Shown here: positions 16,878-26,100 of the stretch, piece by piece | How the letters are laid out: each line of letters opens with the position of its first letter | How positions within the stretch are numbered: position 1 is the stretch's first letter | Assembly (NCBI RefSeq): GCF_002933875.1 | Contig: NZ_BFAV01000019.1 | Span: forward strand, 1 to 64,000 | Length of the DNA stretch: 64,000 nt | Source of the DNA: Desulfocucumis palustris | GTDB taxonomy: Bacteria > Bacillota > Desulfotomaculia > Desulfotomaculales > Desulfocucumaceae | Direction of reading: 5' to 3' | Program-made: the position numbers and the translations under genes | The notes under the pieces: generated by a model | Seen by the model: only the letters and a program-made list of their open reading frames with translations | What the model was told of the DNA's origin: nothing | Database searches by the model: none

Positions 16878-19733
16878 GTGCCGTGGGTTGACAAGGCAAT
16901 TGACGAGCCGATGCTGGCGGAGAATATTTTTAAAACAATGGAGGGGGCCGGGTGGAAATTCATTGGTGACTTTTACAGGGTCGCCCTTTGCAATAAGCCG
17001 TCGCCCAACGGTGGAAACGCCGCCAGGAAATGTGGAGAAGCCAGCCGGTCCGGCGGGGCCGGGGTTACGGAAACCTGGTATGAAATCGGCCATGTTCCCG
17101 GCACTGTGGAGGTCCATTACGATATGGCGGCCATCCCCGACGGGCTGGAGGTTTTCTATAAGGGGCGGCTTTTGACAGGCACGGGGGGTCCCGTTTCCGG
17201 CTCGGGCATACTATCGTTCAATTACAATCCGTCGCTGTCCTCTTCCTGCCGCGCGGAGGAACCTGACACGGAGGTAATGATCAGGGTGACAGGGCCGGAT
17301 AACACCGGCTGGAGCTACCAGGTACTGTGCCATGGCCTGCTTGGCCCGGCCGACCCGGGATACCCGGATGACCCTGACTACCCGGAGGAGCAGGGGAGAA
17401 TACCGGAGGAAACCCTCCGGAGCTGGAAGGAAGATTTCAGGGCGGGGGATTTTACTGAAGCGGTGGGTTTTTCCTGCGCCCGCCATTACATTATAGAGGA
17501 TAAAAAGAAGCGCAGGTACGGCATGGCCTATGCCGTCCGCGCCCAGGTCAGCCGGGCGACACTGGTGGAACTGGGTATCTACAATTGGCGGGCCCTGGAG
17601 TTTATTCTTCCGGCCAGGAGAAAAGCGGCCAATCTGCGGTGGATTTCCTTGGGGCAGCAGTTTTTAAACCAATACGTTAAAATGGCCGGCTGCCCTGTAT
17701 GGCACTTCTACTCCCTTGAAGACTACTACGGCCCCAGGATTGAGATTGATCTTACCAGGGAGGAGCCCTACAGCCGGGACGAGATTCTTCTTACAGGGAT
17801 GAAGCAGGTGGGGGGCGGATTACCTGAACTGAGCAAATTTTATCCCCGGGACCCATTGGCAACCAAAGAGTTCAGGCTTACGGATCACCTGGTAAGGACC
17901 GGCTCGGATTTACTGAGAACGGCCCTGGATTTGGAGAATTTTTCGGATTTTAAGAGTGTTAACAGCGGAGTATACGGCAAGACTCTCCTTTATTTCGATT
18001 TGGCCAGGCAGTCTCCCATAATACCTGTTCGTCTGAGAGACACAAGTATTAACAGCCTTTTCAATGAAGATTTCGATGTTAGCCAGCAGCTGACTAACTG
18101 GTGGGAAGACTCCAAGGTTGCCGTGGCCGGTTATTATGACGACAAATCGGTATTCCTTACCCTCAGGGCGGATGAGTCCCCATATTTTGAATATCCCCGG
18201 GGTATTCCGGTTTTGCCCATGTTTTTCGGGGTATTTGAAGTGCCCTTTTTCACGGATAAAGGATACTGGAAAGATTGGAACGGCAACGTGGCCCTTTTCG
18301 GCGGGACTGTTGTTAACTCAGCCGAGCCCGTTCATATGAGCGCCGGGTGCTGCCGGGATGTTGGCGAGATGCCCGGGGCCAAACCGCCCCCGCCTCCCCC
18401 GGAAGCTAATACCGTGGAAACTTACCTGGGCTATCGGGGAGAGGAGCAGGTGTTCTACCTGATGGAGCCTAACGGCGGGCAAAGCCTGTCTCCTATCCGG
18501 CGGGACTATGAGGCAAACCGCCGGGTTGGTGACGGGCTAAAGAATGTGATAGTCAAGAAGGACACCACGGGGAGACTCTTTACTCCTCACTTTCTGTCCT
18601 GGCTTTTACCGTCAAATCAGATGCCTGTGGCTGAAAATGAGGCGGACGGATTCGTCCCGGGCAGGGAAGGGGCCATGCTCCAAAGGCCCGGAGGGCGTGT
18701 TGATAAGGAGGCATACCATTACTGGTTTAATCCGTCCAGGTATGAGGGCAGTGTCTATTCCTCCCCCGCATATATCCTGGAACCGAGAAACGGGGTATAC
18801 GGGTGGCTGCCCAATGCCATTTTCACACAGCCCATGTCTCTGGTGACCGGGGATACGCTGGAGGCCGCCGGTGAATGCCCTCCCTGCCGCTGTGCATATA
18901 AGCCGTCTAAATATGATTTGTCCCTGGAGATATTCGAGCTGTCCCGGGAGGGTTGTGTGGTTCTTACAAGCATACCGGTGGTTCACCTGTATGAGCCCGG
19001 GGTCACCGACCCCTCTGTTATTGATTTGTCCCAATACAGCTACATTAAAACAATAGAGTTCAGCAACGGTGAGAAATATCACCCGCACCATCCTGTTAAT
19101 AACCGGGCTGTAAGAAGCCCTCTGGCGGTATCGTACAGCTATGACCCGGCGAACCTGTTTTTGGTTACCATAAATAACTTTTTCGGCGGTTATGCCGGGG
19201 ACAGGGTAAAGCTGCTGTCTGTCAGGCTAAGGCTGGGCAACAGATTGTTTTATCCGGCTGAAATAACCTGGCTGGCCGGGGTTGCCAACCACCAGCTGAT
19301 AATCAATAACCACGATATGGAAGATTTGATTTGTGAGCAAACCGAAGGCCTGTTTGACGAAACATTTCCGGTGACTGAGCTCAACACTGCCGGCTCCGGT
19401 TTGACTTTGAGGTTTTACGGCCCGGTTTTGGATGATGTGCTGAAGGCCGATATTCCATTATTATCTGAATTGGAATATCCCTATGAAGATGTATTGATTC
19501 TTCCGGAAGATTGCGCCAGTACCATCTGGGGCAAGGTAATGTATAATTTCAGGCTTATTAACGCCGCTTTATCCCCGCTAACTTTTTATCCGGAGGATGA
19601 TGATTCTATTAACCCTCCCGCTTCCGCCTTCAGGCCGGTGGGAGTGGGGATAAGGATGGAAGACAAAAAATGTCCGCATGTTACTCTGGAGCAGCGCAAC
19701 GAGATTCTCTCCCGGCCCGGTGGGGCCGCTTAA
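16878..19733 (+). CDS. large 'NPSRY' family surface protein 1
   Basis: About 951 residues, GTG start, with AGGTGAT in front. GTG 16878 gives MPWVDKAI, matching the M-(P/A)-(W/Y/F)-x start shared with four other genes of the locus. Shared motifs are an N-terminal (M/L)-x-x-x-G-W, DVSQQLTNWWEDSKV near residue 400, YWFNPSRYEGSVYSSPAYIL near 620 and a C-terminal FRPVGVGIRM. A proline run (PPPPPPE) forms a linker near residue 505. The rest is beta-rich with many aromatic turns. I know no function. Three consecutive genes of this type suggest alternative or stacked receptor-contact subunits of the particle. Confidence 0.65.
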   Translation: MPWVDKAIDEPMLAENIFKTMEGAGWKFIGDFYRVALCNKPSPNGGNAARKCGEASRSGGAGVTETWYEIGHVPGTVEVHYDMAAIPDGLEVFYKGRLLTGTGGPVSGSGILSFNYNPSLSSSCRAEEPDTEVMIRVTGPDNTGWSYQVLCHGLLGPADPGYPDDPDYPEEQGRIPEETLRSWKEDFRAGDFTEAVGFSCARHYIIEDKKKRRYGMAYAVRAQVSRATLVELGIYNWRALEFILPARRKAANLRWISLGQQFLNQYVKMAGCPVWHFYSLEDYYGPRIEIDLTREEPYSRDEILLTGMKQVGGGLPELSKFYPRDPLATKEFRLTDHLVRTGSDLLRTALDLENFSDFKSVNSGVYGKTLLYFDLARQSPIIPVRLRDTSINSLFNEDFDVSQQLTNWWEDSKVAVAGYYDDKSVFLTLRADESPYFEYPRGIPVLPMFFGVFEVPFFTDKGYWKDWNGNVALFGGTVVNSAEPVHMSAGCCRDVGEMPGAKPPPPPPEANTVETYLGYRGEEQVFYLMEPNGGQSLSPIRRDYEANRRVGDGLKNVIVKKDTTGRLFTPHFLSWLLPSNQMPVAENEADGFVPGREGAMLQRPGGRVDKEAYHYWFNPSRYEGSVYSSPAYILEPRNGVYGWLPNAIFTQPMSLVTGDTLEAAGECPPCRCAYKPSKYDLSLEIFELSREGCVVLTSIPVVHLYEPGVTDPSVIDLSQYSYIKTIEFSNGEKYHPHHPVNNRAVRSPLAVSYSYDPANLFLVTINNFFGGYAGDRVKLLSVRLRLGNRLFYPAEITWLAGVANHQLIINNHDMEDLICEQTEGLFDETFPVTELNTAGSGLTLRFYGPVLDDVLKADIPLLSELEYPYEDVLILPEDCASTIWGKVMYNFRLINAALSPLTFYPEDDDSINPPASAFRPVGVGIRMEDKKCPHVTLEQRNEILSRPGGAA

Positions 19734-19775
19734 GTATAAATTATTTCCCGATAAGTTACTGGTTGCACTTTGGTG

Positions 19776-19784
19776 ACTATACTA
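19776..19784 (+). promoter_or_regulatory. ACTATACTA promoter-like word
   Basis: TATACT here is preceded 16 bases upstream by TTACTG, and AAGTTTTAG follows. It lies in the 86-base gap before the next surface-protein gene and matches the words at 29.5, 30.1, 38.2 and 47.7 kb. Confidence 0.45.
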
Positions 19785-19819
19785 AGTTTTAGATTAATAC
19801 AAAGAAGAGGTGTACGCTA

Positions 19820-21295
19820 ATGGCCTTTATTGATTCTGCAACTTTCACGTCGGATAAAAAGATAATTGAGGGGGAGATCCTGGAGAGGTTTGCTGATATG
19901 TTGACGGACCACGCCCCGGGGTGGAGTGTGGCCAAGAAATTCCACAAGATTTCTTATAACAAGGTCTTTATTGATCCTTATCCCATTAATTTGCCTTACT
20001 CAGTAAATATAGAGGTGGCTAAACACTATATTTTCCAGAATACCAATATGCCCGACTCCTACCTGGGTCTGGCTATAAAGGGTGAGATGTCACCTTCTTA
20101 CAGTTCCGTACCCACGGAGTCACGGCCTGTAAACAGTACTGATCCCCTGGATGGGCAGGCTTTTGTGGACTGGGTGAAAGAGCAGATTGCCGTACTGGAG
20201 ACCCAGCCCGGAGACACTGAACCAAAAATGACAAAGTTCTTCACGCCTTGCGTTCTATACTTTTACATGTCTGACAGGCTGCCTTCCGTGGAAGACGATT
20301 CATGGAACCTGCTTCCATTTGATTCTGCGGAGCTGGAAAGGGGCTGCCTGGATATCGAGGTGTGGAAAGCATATTATGATGGATCTAATTACAAGATTAA
20401 GGAACCTGAGCTGCAAATATTGCAATCACCTGTTTCCAAATGTATTTTGCGCTACCATAAGAGTCCGGTGGAGGATTTGTGGAGTGAAGAGTATGACGTG
20501 TCCCAAAACCTTACCAACTGGTGGTACGATTCCGAAGTCCATATTCAGGGATACACCGCTCCGGACGGGGGAATTTTCCTGGTCCTGCAAGCCGACACGG
20601 TTCCCGCCTGGGAAGACAACATAGTTCCTTCCATCCCCTTGTATTTCGGGCCTATTGATCCTGTGGATGAAGCGGACAAGCCCATCGCCTTTTTCGCCGG
20701 AACCATGCCTGACGGTACGGTAAGCCAGGTTCCTGATTTTGATTTTGACAACCCCGACAAGTCCAATTACCAGGAGAAGATTCTGCCTATATTAAAGAGT
20801 TACCCGCGGCATCCTTCCAACGGTGTGGATACGGTTATGGTAAGGAAGTCCAAATACGGTGCGCGTTATCAGGAATACTACCTGTCCTGGAACACATCAC
20901 CCAACGCCATGCCCGCGGACAGGGAAGACAGGCATAATACCGATTTTACCAATAATGTTGAGAGGGATTACCTAAGAGCCTGGAACCAGGTCAACAGTGA
21001 CGAGTACAAATACTGGTTCAATCCCTCCCGTTACAGCAAGAAAATTCATACCTCCAAAATTTACCTGATTCACCCCGAAGAGGGCGTGCGGGGAAGTTTG
21101 AGGTATTCCATCGGTCTTTCGCCTATCGGTATTTGCAGCGGGAAAATTCGCGTGCTTGTGGATCCCTGTGATGAGCTGAATAACAGCCCGGTTTATGAAT
21201 ACTTCAAATATTTTGTGCTGGACGGCGTTTCCCCCTTAACCAAACGGCCGGGCACCGCGTACAGGCCCGTGGGCTTAGGCGTTAAACTTGACTAA
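19820..21295 (+). CDS. 'NPSRY' family surface protein 2
   Basis: A 491-residue protein, ATG with AAGAAGAGG upstream. It carries the same ordered motifs as its neighbours: MAFID at the start, DVSQNLTNWWYDSEVHIQGY near residue 227, YWFNPSRYSKKIHTSKIYLI near 397 and YRPVGLGVKLD at the very end. It lacks the extra C-terminal region of the first family member and is about half its length. Function unknown; probably a receptor-contact or surface-decoration protein of the tail-like particle. Confidence 0.65.
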   Translation: MAFIDSATFTSDKKIIEGEILERFADMLTDHAPGWSVAKKFHKISYNKVFIDPYPINLPYSVNIEVAKHYIFQNTNMPDSYLGLAIKGEMSPSYSSVPTESRPVNSTDPLDGQAFVDWVKEQIAVLETQPGDTEPKMTKFFTPCVLYFYMSDRLPSVEDDSWNLLPFDSAELERGCLDIEVWKAYYDGSNYKIKEPELQILQSPVSKCILRYHKSPVEDLWSEEYDVSQNLTNWWYDSEVHIQGYTAPDGGIFLVLQADTVPAWEDNIVPSIPLYFGPIDPVDEADKPIAFFAGTMPDGTVSQVPDFDFDNPDKSNYQEKILPILKSYPRHPSNGVDTVMVRKSKYGARYQEYYLSWNTSPNAMPADREDRHNTDFTNNVERDYLRAWNQVNSDEYKYWFNPSRYSKKIHTSKIYLIHPEEGVRGSLRYSIGLSPIGICSGKIRVLVDPCDELNNSPVYEYFKYFVLDGVSPLTKRPGTAYRPVGLGVKLD

Positions 21296-21317
21296 TTAAA
21301 AGATTGGAGTGATTATT

Positions 21318-23117
21318 GTGGCATATTTTGACAAAACTGTTCCTCTTCAGTTGTTGGTGGAGGATTTTGAGAAACTGGTAAACACCAACGGTTGGGATAC
21401 TGTTTGCAAGTATAAAATAGTCGCCCCGGCTACTGGTGGAAAGACAAGGAAGTTTGGTGCGGTATCCTTGTTTAAGAGTAAGGGGACCGACGGACAAAAC
21501 CGTAATTTCGGCGTTGTTCACGCCTATGGCGGGAAGACTCCGGCACCGCTGGGCTCTGAGCCTGTCATAACCTACAATTCCACTATGGGGCTGCTCAGTC
21601 AGGATTCTGTGAACCAGAAGCGCTTCTATTTCAAGGTATTCCCAATTTTAAGGGCTTACCTGAAGGTTTACGTGAATGATACCGAGGTCAATGTCAATGA
21701 TGCATCGGTTATTTCCGCCGTGGATGAGGCCGGTGGTTTTCTGGAATTTGCCGAAGACTACAATTTGCCGGCCAGTCCCGAGGTGAAGGCCACCTATGGC
21801 GTATCGGACGATGCCCCTGATATTCCCTCCAAACTGTGGTTCTTTACTTACGAAGATGTCATTCTGGAGCGTTTCTTCTTTAACCAGCCGCTGACTTATG
21901 ACGCGGCATCAGGTTCATATGAGTTTGCAGCCTGGGTGACTAAAATCCGCTACGGCGGGCTCACCGTGAAAAACAACGGAGTGACGGTTGATTCTTCAAA
22001 TTATGAGCCGGTGGATTGGAATAATCCTTCGGTCAAGTTTAAGGCCGGATTCAGCCCGGGCACCGTGACTGCCGATTTAGTGCTTCCATTGTCATTGAAC
22101 GGCACGGCTTTGGAGGATGTGACTGTGGATGCCTTTGATATTGATGAGGGTGAGCAGGTAATCGAGAGAGTCTACGGTTCTTTACACTATATAAATCCTT
22201 CGCTGCCTACAACTCTTTCTTTTATTGACCGGTACACGGCTGCCTGGGGCCGGGAATCCGACATGTTTTACTGGGGTAACATTACCAAGAACCGTATTGC
22301 GATGTTCTTCCGGGTTGACCCCAACCCTGATCCTGTAAAAGCTTATTATGTGCCTTTGTATATCGGTAAGCTGATTACCTTTGGTAAATCGCCTAAAATA
22401 AACAATGTGATGATTGGCGGTTCCAATGTCGCGGATTCCGTACCGTCGGATACAGTGATTGATATTGGTATCAAAAAACTTGATTATGGCGCCAATGCCA
22501 CCAATGGCAATGATGGCGTTCAGCTGCAGCAGGCACTGGGCGGAGCCTTCTATCAAAAGCATTATCTGTCCTTTATCACCCATGACGACAAAGCGGATAT
22601 TTCCGCCGAGTCCCGGTATAATCCTTCGGCGTACAGCGGAAAGTACCACATCAGCCCGATTTATGTGGTTCATCCCAACGATGGTTTTGTGGGTCTTCTG
22701 GATGAGGTTTATGCCGTGCATCCGAAAAACATAAGCCAGTTGGATGAACTGGAAGTCATTGAGGAGGCCGCCGATGAGATTATCGGGATGGGTGACGGGG
22801 TGAATAAAGTTTTCCATTTAAGACACACCCCGAAGCCCGGAACAACGGTCACCATTAAAGTGGATTGCGCGGAGGCGGAGTTCACCCGCATAACCACCGA
22901 TGGCGCCGGGGACGCCGACGAGCAATTGAAGGCCGTAACCCTGGCGGTGGCCCCGGCTGAAGGAGAGTCGGTCTACGCCACATACAGGTACGAACAGACT
23001 TATATATTCTCCCTGGCCACAACTCCCGTGTCTGTCTACACCATGGAATCCGTATCTCCGTATGTGCCCATTGGATTAGGGATTCTAAAGAAAAATGAGC
23101 CCTTTGAAGCTGCTTAA
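21318..23117 (+). CDS. 'NPSRY' family surface protein 3
   Basis: A protein of about 599 residues. GTG 21318 (MAYFDKTVP) is preferred over GTG 21309 because it gives the family start and a proper distance from GGAGTGA. It keeps the N-terminal LVNTNGW and the late SRYNPSAYSGKYHISPIYVVHP and YVPIGLGIL motifs, but has lost the LTNWW segment and instead has two beta domains with a hairpin (VTVDSSNYEP; MGDGVNKVFHLRHTPKPG) like those of phage tail fiber modules. Function unknown. Confidence 0.65.
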   Translation: MAYFDKTVPLQLLVEDFEKLVNTNGWDTVCKYKIVAPATGGKTRKFGAVSLFKSKGTDGQNRNFGVVHAYGGKTPAPLGSEPVITYNSTMGLLSQDSVNQKRFYFKVFPILRAYLKVYVNDTEVNVNDASVISAVDEAGGFLEFAEDYNLPASPEVKATYGVSDDAPDIPSKLWFFTYEDVILERFFFNQPLTYDAASGSYEFAAWVTKIRYGGLTVKNNGVTVDSSNYEPVDWNNPSVKFKAGFSPGTVTADLVLPLSLNGTALEDVTVDAFDIDEGEQVIERVYGSLHYINPSLPTTLSFIDRYTAAWGRESDMFYWGNITKNRIAMFFRVDPNPDPVKAYYVPLYIGKLITFGKSPKINNVMIGGSNVADSVPSDTVIDIGIKKLDYGANATNGNDGVQLQQALGGAFYQKHYLSFITHDDKADISAESRYNPSAYSGKYHISPIYVVHPNDGFVGLLDEVYAVHPKNISQLDELEVIEEAADEIIGMGDGVNKVFHLRHTPKPGTTVTIKVDCAEAEFTRITTDGAGDADEQLKAVTLAVAPAEGESVYATYRYEQTYIFSLATTPVSVYTMESVSPYVPIGLGILKKNEPFEAA

Positions 23118-23143
23118 TAAAGTGATAAAGGCGGGTGGTGGAA

Positions 23144-26100
23144 ATGCAAGGTGGTAAGCGGTACATCTTCAGTTTCACCACCTTTTTTTCTCCCCGGTAT
23201 ATGTTTGGGTTTCAGTATTATTACCGGATACCGGCTGAGACTGAACATGGGTTTGCCGTACCTGTCCAAAGTACTTACAGGGCGGTGAAAAATGCTTTCA
23301 CGGAACAAGCCCGGAAAGTAAAGCGTGGCGTTATTAAAGGGGACTTGCACCTGTCTGGTGACCCGGTGCATGAAGGTATCGGCGGTAAAGCCTTGTATTT
23401 CGGGGATTGCAGTCAGATATTCGATGGTCTTGGGCCTGTCGGGTTCCGGGCCGCCGGCACAATTAAAGACGGTAAGGAACCGGTTATAAGCGGCAGGGCG
23501 GGGATTTCATTTCTTTCGGAATGGGTAAATCTGTTCAGTGCCAATAATGTTGTTGTTTCAGATAAAATCTCCGGGCAATTGGATGGCGGCGGGCGCTTTG
23601 AAATTTGTGACGGGTTTATTTACCGGGAGATACCGGTTTTCCAAAAGGTTTATCCGGCAGAAACCCAAAGTTTCCTGCAAGGTAACCCGGGTATACCTGA
23701 AGTATGCGTTCAGCGGGAGAGCCTCTCTCCTAAAAAGGTCTATACGGCTGGCTGTCAAAGGTTTTTGATTAGTAAACCGGGTATGCCGGGAATATTGGTC
23801 CGGCAACAAATTTCTTGGCTGGAGAAGGTATACAATGCTCTGGGACAGGTGGCGGACCCGGTTAAAAAAGCTAGTGCCGACGGCGCTGTTCAGGGATTCC
23901 ATACCACGTTAATTAAACAGCATTTATTTGATACGGATCTGCAGCAGTTTTTAATTGCTCCTGCTCATTCCCTGCCGGCTGAGGTTGGGCGCCGGCTGAT
24001 TACAAATCAAAAAACTTCCGGGATTGAGATTGAACGCCGGCTGATTGCAAATCAAAAAACTCCCGGGATTGAGATTGAACGCCAGCTGATTACAAATCAG
24101 AAAATTCCCGGGATTGAGATTGAACGCCAGCTGATTACAAGTCAGAAAACTCCCGGGGCTGAGATCGGGCGCCAACTGATTGCAAATCAGAAAATACCGG
24201 GGGTTGAGCTTCAGCGCCAGCTGATTACAAAACAGAAAATTGCCGGGGCTGAGTTCCAGAGGTTTGTGGTTTGCGGTCCGGGTGAACGGCCGGCGGTGTA
24301 TAAGCCCCAAGCAATGTCGGCGGGCATCCCGAAGGAGTTGTCGGGTGACGGAGATATATATAGTCAATACGGTTTTTGTGTTTACCGGCTTTATCCTGTT
24401 TCCGGGATATCGGACCTTGTTATCTGCCGGTATGTACCGCTTGCAAGCCCGGAAATTTATGATTTAGAAACCGGCGCGCTGTTAGTACCCTCATGCGATG
24501 AGAAAGCAGGGGTTAGTGCTGCTGCTTATTCTTATTATGATACGGATAAATCAGTCCTTCCTCAGGCGGAAGAGGTTGTTTTTGAGGGTATTGATAAGGT
24601 GGATGCTCCTCCAGCGGCTGAGGTCGTGCACCGTGCTGATGATAAAGCTTTCAGGTTAACAGGCGTGGATATAACAGGAACCTTTGCCGAAGAGGACGGG
24701 TATTTTGACTGTGCTGTCCCCGCCGGTAAGGATCAGGTGCGCTGCCCGGTTGCCATGTCCAGCAGGCCGGATGTGACTGCTGATGGTGAGACGTCTGGCA
24801 GGTTCCGGTTAAATGTGATATTGGATGGTGTGGAGCACACGGTTCGAAAGGCTGCTGCGGAGCGGAATATATTTGATGGACATCTGGCCGGCCTGGAGCA
24901 CACATTACCACCGGTGCTGGAGGGGACCGGCGGGGAAGCTAAATATTCTGCCGGGGAGGTCGTAGCAGATTCCGGGGAACAGAAAGCGGAAGCTTTTGAA
25001 TTGTATAAAGATGGTAGTGCCGTTGACCTGGAAGTTTCCGAGCCATGCCAAAATGCCGGCGTCGTGGATGTCTTTGAAAGGGCGGAGAAGGATGGAACAG
25101 ATACCGGCGTGATACAAATAGCAGGTTCCGGCAATATTCCGCCAAGGGATGATTTAGCCCTTAATGAGCTAATTAATATATCTACCATAAAAACCGAACA
25201 CCAGGGTTTGCCGGGCTGTGTCCAGGATGCCGCCGGGATAGATAGGGTGTTTGAGACTGATAACAGCCAAAGCGGAGTTATCGCAGACTGCCTTTCCAAA
25301 GTAAGCCCGGAGGCGGATAAATATATCCCCGGCGGTATGGAGAAGAGCCAGGGAGTTATCTCACCTGCCTGGGAGCCGGCGGGTCGGTCCGGTGGCGAGG
25401 CTGTTCAGGATGCCGGCCTGGTAACCACAAACTCTGAGGGCAGTGTATTTGACAATCTATCTGCCGCTGACCCAATGCTTGCAAAGAGGAATACTGCAAT
25501 CAATGAAACAATTGACTTGGTTTTGAGCCGGGCTGACAGAACAGACATTACGGACGGTGAGAACCAGGCTCTTAACTCAGGTGTTGTGGAAAGTGCTTGC
25601 GGATCAAATGTTGAAAGTTCTGTTACCGCCTCACAGGTAAGCAAAAACACAGGAGCAGCTGAGAACGGTTATGCCCTGGCCGGGCAAGGACGGGATTATG
25701 AGGCAACTGTGGATGTTCCTGCCCCGTCTGAACGCAGAGGGTTGGCCAATGGCTTCGAAATAACCGCCATGCCACTGGATTCAGGCACCCGCCCGGATAT
25801 GGCGGATGGTGTAAATAATAGCGGTGCTGAATCCGTAAAACTGAACAGGGTACTGGATGGGCTGCCTGAAAATATTGCAGGCCCTGCTGAGAAGAATACC
25901 TCGGTCAATGGGTTACAAGGCTGTCAAGCGGATTTTGCTGATAGGAATACTGTTATTAGCGGGCTGGTTGATGAAGGGATTAATGAAGCAAATTGGGATG
26001 AAGTGATTGACGGTGCCGGGAGGAGCGGCCTGGAAACAGGAAATACCGGAGCCTGTATGGATGGGATTATTAAGAAAGAACTTGACCCGGCGGACCGTGA

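Noticed and set aside
5998-23117. Contractile (R-type or injection system) particle
   Set aside because: No sheath, LysM/spike set, baseplate wedge or AAA+ ATPase gene is present. Frameshifted G/GT chaperones also occur in contractile phages, but without a sheath the non-contractile reading is simpler.
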